Source: Nocardioides sp. SYSU D00038 (GTDB lineage: Bacteria > Actinomycetota > Actinomycetes > Propionibacteriales > Nocardioidaceae). From it: DNA of 55,424 bases. Of the stretch, positions 24,972 to 32,214 are shown one piece after another (within the stretch, counting starts at the first letter, position 1; each line of letters opens with the position of its first letter). The notes beneath the pieces were generated by a model. It was not told the DNA's origin. It searched no databases and worked only from the letters and a program-made list of their open reading frames with translations. A program made the position numbers and the translations under genes. The stretch is taken from the NCBI RefSeq assembly GCF_016924665.1, contig NZ_JAFFJT010000029.1:1-55424 (forward strand), written 5' to 3'.

Positions 24972-25375
24972 GCTGGTTGAGGTGCGAGCGGAGCGAGCCT
25001 CGAAACCCGCGCACCTGGACGCCGACCGTCCCCACCGGAGGGCGCTCGTCTCACCGGGTCTCGACGACGCTCGCTGGCGCTCGCTGCTCGACCAGCGGTG
25101 TGCGCTGGTTGAGGTGCGAGCGGAGCGAGCCTCGAAACCCGCGCACCGGCACGCCGACCGTCCCCACCGGAGGGCTTTCGCCTCGCCCGGGTCTCGAGGC
25201 TCAGGCCTAGCGGCCTTCGCACCTCGACCAGCGGTGTGCGCTGGTTGAGGTGCGAGCGGAGCGAGCCTCGAAACCCGCGCACCCGCACTCCGACCGTCCC
25301 CACCGGAGGGCTTCCGTCTCACGGGGTCTCGAGGCTCAGGCCTAGCGGCCTTCGCACCTCGACCAGCGCACACCG
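24972..25375. repeat. three tandem copies of the composite intergenic repeat
   Basis: Three units start at CTGGTTGAGGTGCGAGCGG at 24973, 25105 and 25241 (spacing 132 and 136). Each has the left element ending CTCGAAACCC, a spacer containing GACCGTCCCCACCGGAGGGC, and a right element GGGTCTCGA...CTCGACCAGC. Unit 1 carries the CGACGACGCTCGCTGGCGC right arm; units 2 and 3 carry the CGAGGCTCAGGCC arm. Ends are inverted (CTGGTTGAG/CTCGACCAG). The block fills the whole gap between the sulfurtransferase and AraC genes. Confidence 0.85.
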
Positions 25376-25379
25376 CTGG

Positions 25380-26168
25380 TCAGCGACCCGCCGAGGAGCG
25401 GTAGCGGCCCGGCGGGACGCCCAGCACCCGGCGGAAGTGGCGGGTCAGGTGGGACTGGTCATGGAAGCCCACCGCGACCGCCACCTCCGCGATCGGCTCG
25501 CCCGCCAGCAGCAGGCGGCGGGCCCGGTCGACCCGGCGGCCGATGACGAACGAGTGCGGCGGGAGGCCGTACTCGCGACGGAACACCCGCACCAGGTGGC
25601 TGGGGTAGGCGCCGACCTCGGCCGCCAGGTCCTGCAGCGTCGGCACCGGGTCGGCGTCGAGCCGGTCGCGCACCCAGCGGGCCAGGCCGGCGTCGCGGCC
25701 GGACGGGCCGGTTGGCTCGGTGCCGAGGTGGCGGGCGATCCGGTCGGCGACCAGCGCCAGCCGCGACTCCGCCTCGAGCGCCTCGCCGGGCTGCGCCAGC
25801 CGCGGGTGCAGTGCCGACACGGCCCGGGCCAGCGCGGGGTCGGCCAGCGCCGGCGACCGGACGGCGGCGCCGACCAGCCGCTCGGGCAGCCAGCTGTCGT
25901 CGACGTACACGACCCGCTTGTCGAAGCCCCCGGCGCTGGCGGCGCGACCGTCGTGGCTGACGTGGGGCGGCAGCACGCTCACCCGGCCGGCGACGGCCTG
26001 CTGCCGTTCGCGCTCGAGGGTGTAGTCGACGCCGCCGGAGTCGACCAGCAGCACCGTCCACTGCTCGTGGACGTGGGCGGGGTAGGCATGCTCGGTGAAG
26101 TGGGCGTGCAGCACCTCGCTCACGCCCGGCACCGACGGGCGCCAGGCCGTCACTCGCTCCGCCGCCAT
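25380..26168 (-). CDS. AraC-family transcriptional regulator
   Basis: 262 residues. N-terminal cupin-like sensor domain (~10-150): HAHFTEHAYPAHVHEQWTVLLVDSGGVDY and RVSVLPPHVSHDGRAA. C-terminal double HTH: PTLQDLAAEVGAYPSHLVRVFRREYGLPPHSFVIGRRVDRARRLL, then PIAEVAVAVGFHDQSHLTRHFRRVLGVPPGRYR. Divergently transcribed from the DUF2000 gene with only 49 bases between starts, so that gene is its likely target. The ATG at 26168 has a TACGTT box six bases upstream, choosing it over longer in-frame starts inside the neighbour. Confidence 0.93.
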   Translation of the reverse strand: MAAERVTAWRPSVPGVSEVLHAHFTEHAYPAHVHEQWTVLLVDSGGVDYTLERERQQAVAGRVSVLPPHVSHDGRAASAGGFDKRVVYVDDSWLPERLVGAAVRSPALADPALARAVSALHPRLAQPGEALEAESRLALVADRIARHLGTEPTGPSGRDAGLARWVRDRLDADPVPTLQDLAAEVGAYPSHLVRVFRREYGLPPHSFVIGRRVDRARRLLLAGEPIAEVAVAVGFHDQSHLTRHFRRVLGVPPGRYRSSAGR

Positions 26169-26174
26169 GTCAGG

Positions 26175-26180
26175 AACGTA
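26175..26180 (-). promoter_or_regulatory. -10 box of leaderless araC-type gene
   Basis: TACGTT on the minus strand ends six bases before the ATG at 26168. Confidence 0.5.
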
Positions 26181-26217
26181 CAAGACCGGCCCGGCCCCGA
26201 GCGGCCAGCCTGGCGCC

Positions 26218-26661
26218 ATGGAGCTCGACGTCACCGACCCCGACGCCCCCGTCCGCTTCGACACCAAGATCGCGGTGGTGGTGCGCGACGACCTGGAGAC
26301 CTGGCAGCGGCTCAACGTCACGGCGTTCGTCACCAGCGGCATCGCCGGCAACCACCCGGTGCTGATGGGCGAGCCCTATGCCGACGCCGACGGCACGGCG
26401 TACCTCTCCCTGCTCCGGCAGCCGGTCGTCGTGCTCGAGGCGAACGCCGCGACCCTGCGCACCGTGCACGAGCGGGCGCTGCGGCGCGAGCTGGCGCTGG
26501 CGATCTACACCAGCGACATGTTCCGCACCGGCAACGATCGCGACAACCGGGCGGCGGTCGCAGCCGTCGGTCGCGACGACCTCGAGCTGGTCGGGGTCGC
26601 TCTGCACGGCCCCCGCAACGCGGTCGACAAGACCGTCAAGGGCGCGCGGTTGCATCCGTGA
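26218..26661 (+). CDS. DUF2000 family protein
   Basis: A 147-residue small soluble protein of the DUF2000 family (peptidyl-tRNA hydrolase-like fold reported for family members; activity unknown). It starts PVRFDTKIAVVVRDDLETWQRLNVTAFVTSGIAG; the middle has VVVLEANAATLRTVHERALRRELALAIYT and the end VALHGPRNAVDKTVKGARLHP, all characteristic. Paired with the divergent AraC regulator, a pairing often seen for this family. The thymidine kinase gene starts 13 bases after its stop. Confidence 0.85.
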   Translation: MELDVTDPDAPVRFDTKIAVVVRDDLETWQRLNVTAFVTSGIAGNHPVLMGEPYADADGTAYLSLLRQPVVVLEANAATLRTVHERALRRELALAIYTSDMFRTGNDRDNRAAVAAVGRDDLELVGVALHGPRNAVDKTVKGARLHP

Positions 26662-26674
26662 CAGGATGCCGCCC

Positions 26675-27331
26675 GTGGCGGAACTGCACTTCTTCACGGG
26701 CACCATGGACTCCGGCAAGAGCACCCTGGCCCTGCAGACCAACCACAACCACGCGGCCCGCGGCCGGGTGGGCCGGATCTTCACCGCCATGGACCGCGCC
26801 GGCCGGGCGATGCTCTCGAGCCGGCTGGGCCTGACCCACGAGGCGATCGAGGTTGACGGGGAGTTCGACTTCTGGCGCTACGTCGTCGACTCGCTCACCC
26901 GCGGCGCCCGGATCGACTACGTCATCTGCGACGAGTGCCAGTTCTACACGCGCGACCAGATCGACCAGCTGGCCAAGGTCGTCGACGAGCTGCAGATCGA
27001 TGTGTTCGCCTTCGGGATCCTCACCGACTTCCGCTCCGAGCTCTTCCCCGGCAGCGCCCGGCTGGTCGAGCTCGCCGACCGCACCCACGTGCTCCAGGTC
27101 GAGGCGCTGTGCTGGTGCGGCAAGCGCGCCACCCACAACGCCCGCACCGAGAACGGCGTGATGGTCGTCGAGGGCGAGGTGATCGTCGTCGGCGACGTCG
27201 ACCAGTCCGCCTCCGAGGCCGAGACCGAGGTCGCCTACGAGGTGCTGTGCCGCCAGCACCACCGCCGCCGGCTCACCGCCGCCCGCGCCAAGGCGGTCAG
27301 CATGGCCCCCGAGCCGCTGCCGTTCGGCTGA
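26675..27331 (+). CDS. tdk: thymidine kinase (type II)
   Basis: 218 residues. Phosphorylates thymidine to dTMP with ATP in the salvage pathway. P-loop GTMDSGKST (residues 9-17), Walker B-like ICDECQFYTRDQ, the lasso/zinc region CWCGKRATHNAR and LCRQHH (Cys/His ligands), and the thymidine-binding strand VEGEVIVVGD are all present. GTG at 26675 is chosen because it gives the usual VAELHFFTG N-terminus and follows CAGGAT by seven bases; the ATG at 26666 would add three residues without a ribosome-binding site. Occurrence is patchy in actinobacteria. Confidence 0.93.
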   Translation: MAELHFFTGTMDSGKSTLALQTNHNHAARGRVGRIFTAMDRAGRAMLSSRLGLTHEAIEVDGEFDFWRYVVDSLTRGARIDYVICDECQFYTRDQIDQLAKVVDELQIDVFAFGILTDFRSELFPGSARLVELADRTHVLQVEALCWCGKRATHNARTENGVMVVEGEVIVVGDVDQSASEAETEVAYEVLCRQHHRRRLTAARAKAVSMAPEPLPFG

Positions 27332-27368
27332 CCCGGTCCCCGGTGGTCACGGGAGGGCTGTCGTCGTA

Positions 27369-27682
27369 CGGGGTTTCGAGACGGGACTTCGTCCCTCCTC
27401 AACCAGCGGTGGCCCACCGGTGGTCGAGGAAGTCGCGCTAGCGACTGTCTCGAAACCCCCGGCGGCCGAACCCCCTCCCGTCCCCACCGGAGGGCTTTCG
27501 TCCTACCCGGTCTCGACGACGCTCGCTGGCGCTCGCTGCTCGACCACCGGCGCTGGTTGAGGTGCGAGCGGAGCGAGCCTCGAAACCCCCGCCGGCCGAA
27601 CGCCCTCCGTCCACGGCGGAGGGCTTTCGGCTCACCGGGTCTCGAGGCTCGGGCCTGGCGGCCTTCGCACCTCGACCAGCGC
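27369..27682. repeat. mixed cluster of five dispersed intergenic repeats
   Basis: In order: reverse GGGACGAAGTCCC variant (27371-27407), GAAGTCGCGCTAGCGACTG variant (27421-27460), CGACGACGCTCGCTGGCGC arm (27507-27547), GGTGCGAGCGGAGCGAGCC arm (27553-27588) and GAGGCTCGGGCCTGGCGGCC arm (27631-27680). Spacers again carry CGTCCCCACCGGAGGGC or CCGTCCACGGCGGAGGGC. All four variants of the family occur together. Fills the 363-base gap between thymidine kinase and the phosphodiesterase gene; no coding seen. Confidence 0.82.
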
Positions 27683-27694
27683 ACGCACCGGTGC

Positions 27695-28831
27695 TCAGTC
27701 GACGAGGACCGGGATCTCCATCTCGTCGCGGGTGAGCGAGCCGTGCAGGCCGACCAGGGTCATCTCGTAGGCGAAGTCGGTGGTGGAGAAGACCGCGTGG
27801 TCGCCGCGCATCGCGACCACGACGTCGCCGAGGCGGGGCAGCACCGAGGGGGCGACGTCGCCGAACCAGCCGGTCGCCACGACCTCGTCGCGGGTCAGCA
27901 CCTCGCCGCGGTCGCCCAGGAAGCCGCGCCAGGTCGCCACCACGTCGTCGACGGCGCCGCGCTGGCAGTAGAGGTGGCGGAAGCGGGCCTCGCCGCCGAA
28001 CAGCACCAGGCCGTCGCGGAGCTCGAGGTGCTCGTCGACGTCGATCCGGTGCTCGACCGGCACGTCGACCATGCCGTGGTCGGCGACCACGACCAGCCGC
28101 ACCGACGCCGGCAGCGCCTCGCGCAGCTGCTCGACCTGGGCGTCGACGATCGCCAGCTCCTGCAGCCACTGCTGCGAGGCGACGCCGTAGCGGTGGCCGG
28201 TCCAGTCGAGGTCGCCCTCGTAGAGGTAGACCAGCGAGCGGCCCCGCCCCGACGCCGCGACGGCCGCCGCGATCCGCTCGCCGACCCGGTCGGCCTTGAC
28301 GTAGTCGGCGCCGCGCTGGGCCGCGACGGTCAGGCCGCTGTCGCGGAACTCGCCCTTGTTGACCACCGTCACCGGCAGTCCGGCGGCCTGCAACCGGCCG
28401 AACGCCGTGGCGTGCGGCTGCCAGGCCAGCGGGTCGACGTCCTTGTCCCACAGCAGCGCGTTGAGCAGCCGGTCGGTGCCGGGGATCCGGCTGGTGAAGC
28501 CCACCAGGCCGTGGGCGCCGGGCACCAGGCCGGTGCCGAGGGAGGTGAGGCTGGTCGCCGTCGTCGACGGTACGCCGGCCGTGCCGGGCCGCTGCGAGGC
28601 TAGTAGCCCCGAGAGGTACGGCGCCGCGTGGCCGTGGCGCTCCAGCAGCCGGGCGCCGAGCCCGTCGACCAGGAACACGACGTACGCCGCCGCGTCGGGC
28701 AGCTCGAACGACGAGGTCGTGCCGTCGAGCGACACCCCGAGCGCCCGGCCCACGGCGGGCACCACGTCGCCGAGCGAGCGGTCGCCGTAGGCGGGCTCGA
28801 CGAAGCCCGCGCTGCGGCCGGTGGCGTCCAC
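27695..28831 (-). CDS. alkaline phosphatase superfamily protein (type I phosphodiesterase/nucleotide pyrophosphatase)
   Basis: 378 residues. Binuclear-metal phosphohydrolase core: YVVFLVDGLGARLL (metal Asp), GVPSTTATSLTSLGTG (nucleophile Thr), YLYEGDLDWTGHRYG (metal Asp and His) and VVVADHGMVDV (Asp-His). No signal peptide, so it is likely cytoplasmic. Substrate unknown. The GTG start lies two bases after the DUF5998 stop, and the pair is conserved in actinobacteria, so the two proteins probably act together. Third gene of an operon starting with the GNAT-synthetase fusion. The C-terminus is next to a repeat block. Confidence 0.88.
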   Translation of the reverse strand: MDATGRSAGFVEPAYGDRSLGDVVPAVGRALGVSLDGTTSSFELPDAAAYVVFLVDGLGARLLERHGHAAPYLSGLLASQRPGTAGVPSTTATSLTSLGTGLVPGAHGLVGFTSRIPGTDRLLNALLWDKDVDPLAWQPHATAFGRLQAAGLPVTVVNKGEFRDSGLTVAAQRGADYVKADRVGERIAAAVAASGRGRSLVYLYEGDLDWTGHRYGVASQQWLQELAIVDAQVEQLREALPASVRLVVVADHGMVDVPVEHRIDVDEHLELRDGLVLFGGEARFRHLYCQRGAVDDVVATWRGFLGDRGEVLTRDEVVATGWFGDVAPSVLPRLGDVVVAMRGDHAVFSTTDFAYEMTLVGLHGSLTRDEMEIPVLVD

Positions 28832-28833
28832 GG

Positions 28834-29415
28834 TCAGGACTGGGTGCGCGCGGACAGGGCCTCCGCGAAGGCGAGCAGGCCGGAGACCGCGTCGGTGCCG
28901 TCGGCCGCGGCCGAGACCCGCAGCGAGAAGTCGTCGGGGGCGAGCACGCCGGTGTAGCCGTGGTCGGCCTCGCAGTTGGGGTCGTTGCACCCGGCGGGCT
29001 CGAGGTCGAGGCGGCCCACGCCGCCCCAGCCGATCGTCATGACGACCTCGGCGGGCCGCGACGGTCCCGAGGTGGGGTTGGCGACCATCCGGGTGACCAC
29101 CACCGAGCGGACGGCGCTGAGCCGCACCGCCTCGGTCGAGGTGGAGGTGTAGGGCTCGGGGAGCAGGTCGTCGCCGTCGTGCTCGTCGGTGTGGGCCAGG
29201 ATCAGCCGCGACGGCGTGAGCACCACGACGCTGAGGTGGCGGCGCACCTCGTCGCGCTCGAAGGTCGGCTCGTGGTGCACGAAGAACTGCACCACCCGCT
29301 CCCCCGCGACCGCCGCCTCCACGCCGTCGGCGACGACCTCGGGGTAGTAGCCCGTGCGGTCGATGGCCCGGCGCAGCTCCACGCTGTGGTCCTGCTCGTC
29401 GGTGCGGGTCGGCAT
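28834..29415 (-). CDS. DUF5998 family protein
   Basis: 193-residue soluble protein of the actinobacterial DUF5998 family, function unknown. Conserved-looking parts: LRRAIDRTGYYPEVVADGVEAAVAGE, FFVHHEPTFERDEVRRHLSVVVLTPSRLI and AGCNDPNCEADHGYTGVLAPDDFSLRVSAAADG. The CNDPNCEADHG segment might bind a metal. 28 bases follow the upstream GNAT-synthetase gene, and the phosphodiesterase gene begins two bases after its stop. Confidence 0.85.
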   Translation of the reverse strand: MPTRTDEQDHSVELRRAIDRTGYYPEVVADGVEAAVAGERVVQFFVHHEPTFERDEVRRHLSVVVLTPSRLILAHTDEHDGDDLLPEPYTSTSTEAVRLSAVRSVVVTRMVANPTSGPSRPAEVVMTIGWGGVGRLDLEPAGCNDPNCEADHGYTGVLAPDDFSLRVSAAADGTDAVSGLLAFAEALSARTQS

Positions 29416-29443
29416 GCTCGCAGTCTGTCACGCACCCGCAGGC

Positions 29444-32125
29444 TCAGGTGAGCGTGTCCCCAGGGGGGCCGGGCAGCCGGCGCACGAACGAGTCGGAGCG
29501 CGGGTCGCTCACCGGCTCGACCCGCGCCGCCGCGCTGAGCACGGCGGCGCCCTCGCTGTGGGCGAGCACCAGCGACAGCTCCAGCGAGCTCACCTGCGGC
29601 AGGTCGTTCTGCAGCTGGGCGACGCGCTGGATCAGCCGCTCGACCTCCCCCACGTCGACGACCTCCGCGCCGCGGTAGCCGAACAGCATCGGCGACGACT
29701 TCACCTCGCGCACCATCCCGGCGGCGTCGCGGCCCACCAGCGGCGGCACCCGGTAGGCGACGTCGGAGACCAGCTCGATCACCGGCCCGGAGATGCCGAA
29801 CGAGACCACCGGCCCGAACAGCGGGTCCTCGATGCTCCGGATCGTCACGGGTACGCCGGGCGCGGCGCGCTTCTGCACCACGAACCCCACGTCCTCGGGG
29901 GCGCCGATCTCGGCGCGCAGCGTGTTCCAGGCCTCGCGCATCGCGGCCGCCGACTCGATGTTGCGGCGCACGTGGGCCATGTCGGGGCGCTCGCGCAGGT
30001 GGCCGGCGGTGGCCTTGAGCACCACCTGCCAGCCGAGCGCGCGGCCGGCGGCCTGGGCGGCGCGCAGCGTCGTCACCGGCACCACCGGCCACAGCTCGAT
30101 GCCGTAGGCGGCCAGCAGCTCGGTGAGCTGCTCGTTGTCGAGGTCGACGCCGTCGGGGTGGGCGCGCAGCGCCTTGGTCACCACCGCCTGGGCGGCGCGC
30201 GAGTCGACCTCGGCCACCTCGACATCGGGGTCCTGGGCGCGCAGCCACGCGGCGTAGTCGACCACCCGGGCCAGCGCGCGCACCGCCGACTCCACCGCGG
30301 CGTACGACGGCACCGACCCGCGCCCCGCCGTCGACCCCGCGACGTCGGGCACCCGCAGCAGCTCGGGCACGCCCTCGGCACCGAGGAACGAGGAGACCAG
30401 CGGCTTGTCGCTCTGCTCGCCCACCGCGGCGAGCACGTTGGCGATGTCCTCACCCGAGACGTTGAGCGGCGGGATGTAGACCGCGACCACCGCGTCGACC
30501 TCGGGGTCGTCGATCGCGGCGTCGAGGGCGTCCTCGAAGTCCTCGGCGCTGGGCTCGGCGTCGAGCGCGACCGACTTGTTGACCACCAGCCCCACCGCGG
30601 CGGCGGCGTCGGCGGCCAGCAGGCCGAGGGCGTCGGAGTTGCCGACCACCGCGACCCGGCGCCCGCGGGGCAGCGGCTGGTGGGCCAGCAGCTGGGCGAC
30701 GTCGAACATGTCCTCGAGGGTGTCGACCTGGATCACGCCGGCCTGGCGGAACATCGCGTCGACGGCCTGCGGCGGCGCGGCGATCCGGCGTACGGCGTGG
30801 CCCATCGGCACGCCCTGCGTGGTGCGACCGGAGCGGACGGCGACGATCGGCTTGCGCCGCGAGACCCGGCGGGCGATGCGGGAGAACTTGCGGGGGTTAC
30901 CGATCGACTCGAGGTACATCATCACGACCTCGGTCGAGTCGTCCTCCTCCCAGTACTGCAGGAGGTCGTTGCCCGACACGTCGGCGCGGTTGCCGGCGCT
31001 GACGAACGTCGAGAGGCCGAGGCCGCGGTTGTTGACCTTCTCCAGGATCGCCGAGCCCAGCGCGCCGGACTGGCAGAAGAACCCGGCGCGACCGCGCGGC
31101 GGCATCAGCGAGGCCAGCGAGGCGTTGATCGAGACGTTGGGGTCGGTGTTGATGATGCCGAGCGCGTTGGGTCCGATCAGCCGCAGACCGTACGAGCGCG
31201 ACAGCCCCACCAGGCGCCGCTGCCGGCGACGGCCCTCCTCGCCGGTCTCGGCGAAGCCGCTGGAGATGACGACCAGCCCGTGCACGCCCTTGGCCGCGCA
31301 GTCGAGCACGACGTCCTGCACCGCGTCGGCCGGCACCGCCACCACCGCCACGTCGACGTCGTCGGGGATCTCGGTGACCGACTTGTAGGCCGGCATGCCC
31401 GACACCGCGGCGGCGGTGGGGTTGACGGCGTAGACCCGGCCGGTGAAGTCGCCGGTGACCAGGTGGCGGATCAGCGCCTGGCCGATGGTGTCCTGGCGGC
31501 GGCTGGCGCCGATCACCGCGACCGAGCGCGGGTTGAAGAAGCGGTGGATCGAGGCGGCCTCGGCCTCGTGCTCGCGGCCCTGCATGATCCCGATCGCGGT
31601 GTCGGTGGGCGTGATCGAGAACTCCAGCACGAGCACGCCCTCCTCGTACTCGCTGGCCACCCGGTAGCCGGCGTCGCGGAAGATCTGGATCATCCGGCGG
31701 TTGTCGGGCAGCACCTCGGCGACGAACCGGTCGACGCCGCGCTCGCGGCCGGCCTGGGCGAGGTGCTCGAGCAGGATCTGCGCGATCCCGCGGCCCTGGT
31801 GCTGGTCCTCGACGAGGAACGCGACCTCCGCCTCCCCCGGCCTGACCACGTCGTAGCGGCCGACGGCGATCATCCGGCCCTGGAGGGTGAGCACGAACGC
31901 CACCCGGTCGACGTGGTCGACCTGGGTGAACCGCGCGACGTCGCGGTCGGAGAGCCGCGGCATCGGCGAGAAGAAGCGGTAGTACTTCGACTCGTCGGAG
32001 ACCCGGCCGTAGAACTCGACCAGCAGCTCGGCGTCGTCGGGGCCGATCGGCCGGATGTGGGCGGTGCGCCCGTCGCGGAGCAGGACGTCGGACTCCCAGT
32101 GCGCTGGGAAGGCCGTCGTCGTCAC
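29444..32125 (-). CDS. GNAT N-acetyltransferase fused to ADP-forming acyl-CoA synthetase-like protein
   Basis: 893 residues. The N-terminal GNAT domain (~15-170) has the acetyl-CoA loop VEDQHQGRGIAQILLEHL. A CoA-binding domain (~195-330) opens with SVAVIGASRRQDTIGQALIRHL. Succinyl-CoA-ligase-like domains (GLVVISSGFAETG; GFFCQSGALGSAIL) and a C-terminal ATP-grasp domain (~660-890) follow. Relatives are protein lysine acetyltransferases of the Pat/PatZ type, whose synthetase part is often inactive, or NDP-forming acetyl-CoA synthetases. Domain order GNAT-first is the actinobacterial form. The GTG start at 32125 has a TAGATT box seven bases upstream. Divergent from the topoisomerase A gene. Confidence 0.9.
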   Translation of the reverse strand: MTTTAFPAHWESDVLLRDGRTAHIRPIGPDDAELLVEFYGRVSDESKYYRFFSPMPRLSDRDVARFTQVDHVDRVAFVLTLQGRMIAVGRYDVVRPGEAEVAFLVEDQHQGRGIAQILLEHLAQAGRERGVDRFVAEVLPDNRRMIQIFRDAGYRVASEYEEGVLVLEFSITPTDTAIGIMQGREHEAEAASIHRFFNPRSVAVIGASRRQDTIGQALIRHLVTGDFTGRVYAVNPTAAAVSGMPAYKSVTEIPDDVDVAVVAVPADAVQDVVLDCAAKGVHGLVVISSGFAETGEEGRRRQRRLVGLSRSYGLRLIGPNALGIINTDPNVSINASLASLMPPRGRAGFFCQSGALGSAILEKVNNRGLGLSTFVSAGNRADVSGNDLLQYWEEDDSTEVVMMYLESIGNPRKFSRIARRVSRRKPIVAVRSGRTTQGVPMGHAVRRIAAPPQAVDAMFRQAGVIQVDTLEDMFDVAQLLAHQPLPRGRRVAVVGNSDALGLLAADAAAAVGLVVNKSVALDAEPSAEDFEDALDAAIDDPEVDAVVAVYIPPLNVSGEDIANVLAAVGEQSDKPLVSSFLGAEGVPELLRVPDVAGSTAGRGSVPSYAAVESAVRALARVVDYAAWLRAQDPDVEVAEVDSRAAQAVVTKALRAHPDGVDLDNEQLTELLAAYGIELWPVVPVTTLRAAQAAGRALGWQVVLKATAGHLRERPDMAHVRRNIESAAAMREAWNTLRAEIGAPEDVGFVVQKRAAPGVPVTIRSIEDPLFGPVVSFGISGPVIELVSDVAYRVPPLVGRDAAGMVREVKSSPMLFGYRGAEVVDVGEVERLIQRVAQLQNDLPQVSSLELSLVLAHSEGAAVLSAAARVEPVSDPRSDSFVRRLPGPPGDTLT

Positions 32126-32132
32126 GCGCCGA

Positions 32133-32138
32133 AATCTA
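32133..32138 (-). promoter_or_regulatory. -10 box of leaderless GNAT-synthetase gene
   Basis: TAGATT on the minus strand ends seven bases before the GTG at 32125. Confidence 0.5.
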
Positions 32139-32202
32139 CCGTGCTGCCGAGGCGCCCACGTCGTCCCGGCGTGCCCCGGCCGCCGCGGCCGACCGGGCAG
32201 GG

Positions 32203-32208
32203 GACAAT
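32203..32208 (+). promoter_or_regulatory. -10-like box before topoisomerase A gene
   Basis: GACAAT ends six bases before the ATG at 32215. It fits the xAxxxT pattern but lacks the first T. Confidence 0.35.
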
Positions 32209-32214
32209 GACGCC

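Noticed and set aside
24972..27682. Insertion sequences
   Set aside because: No transposase reading frame lies between or beside the repeats; the elements are too short and non-coding.
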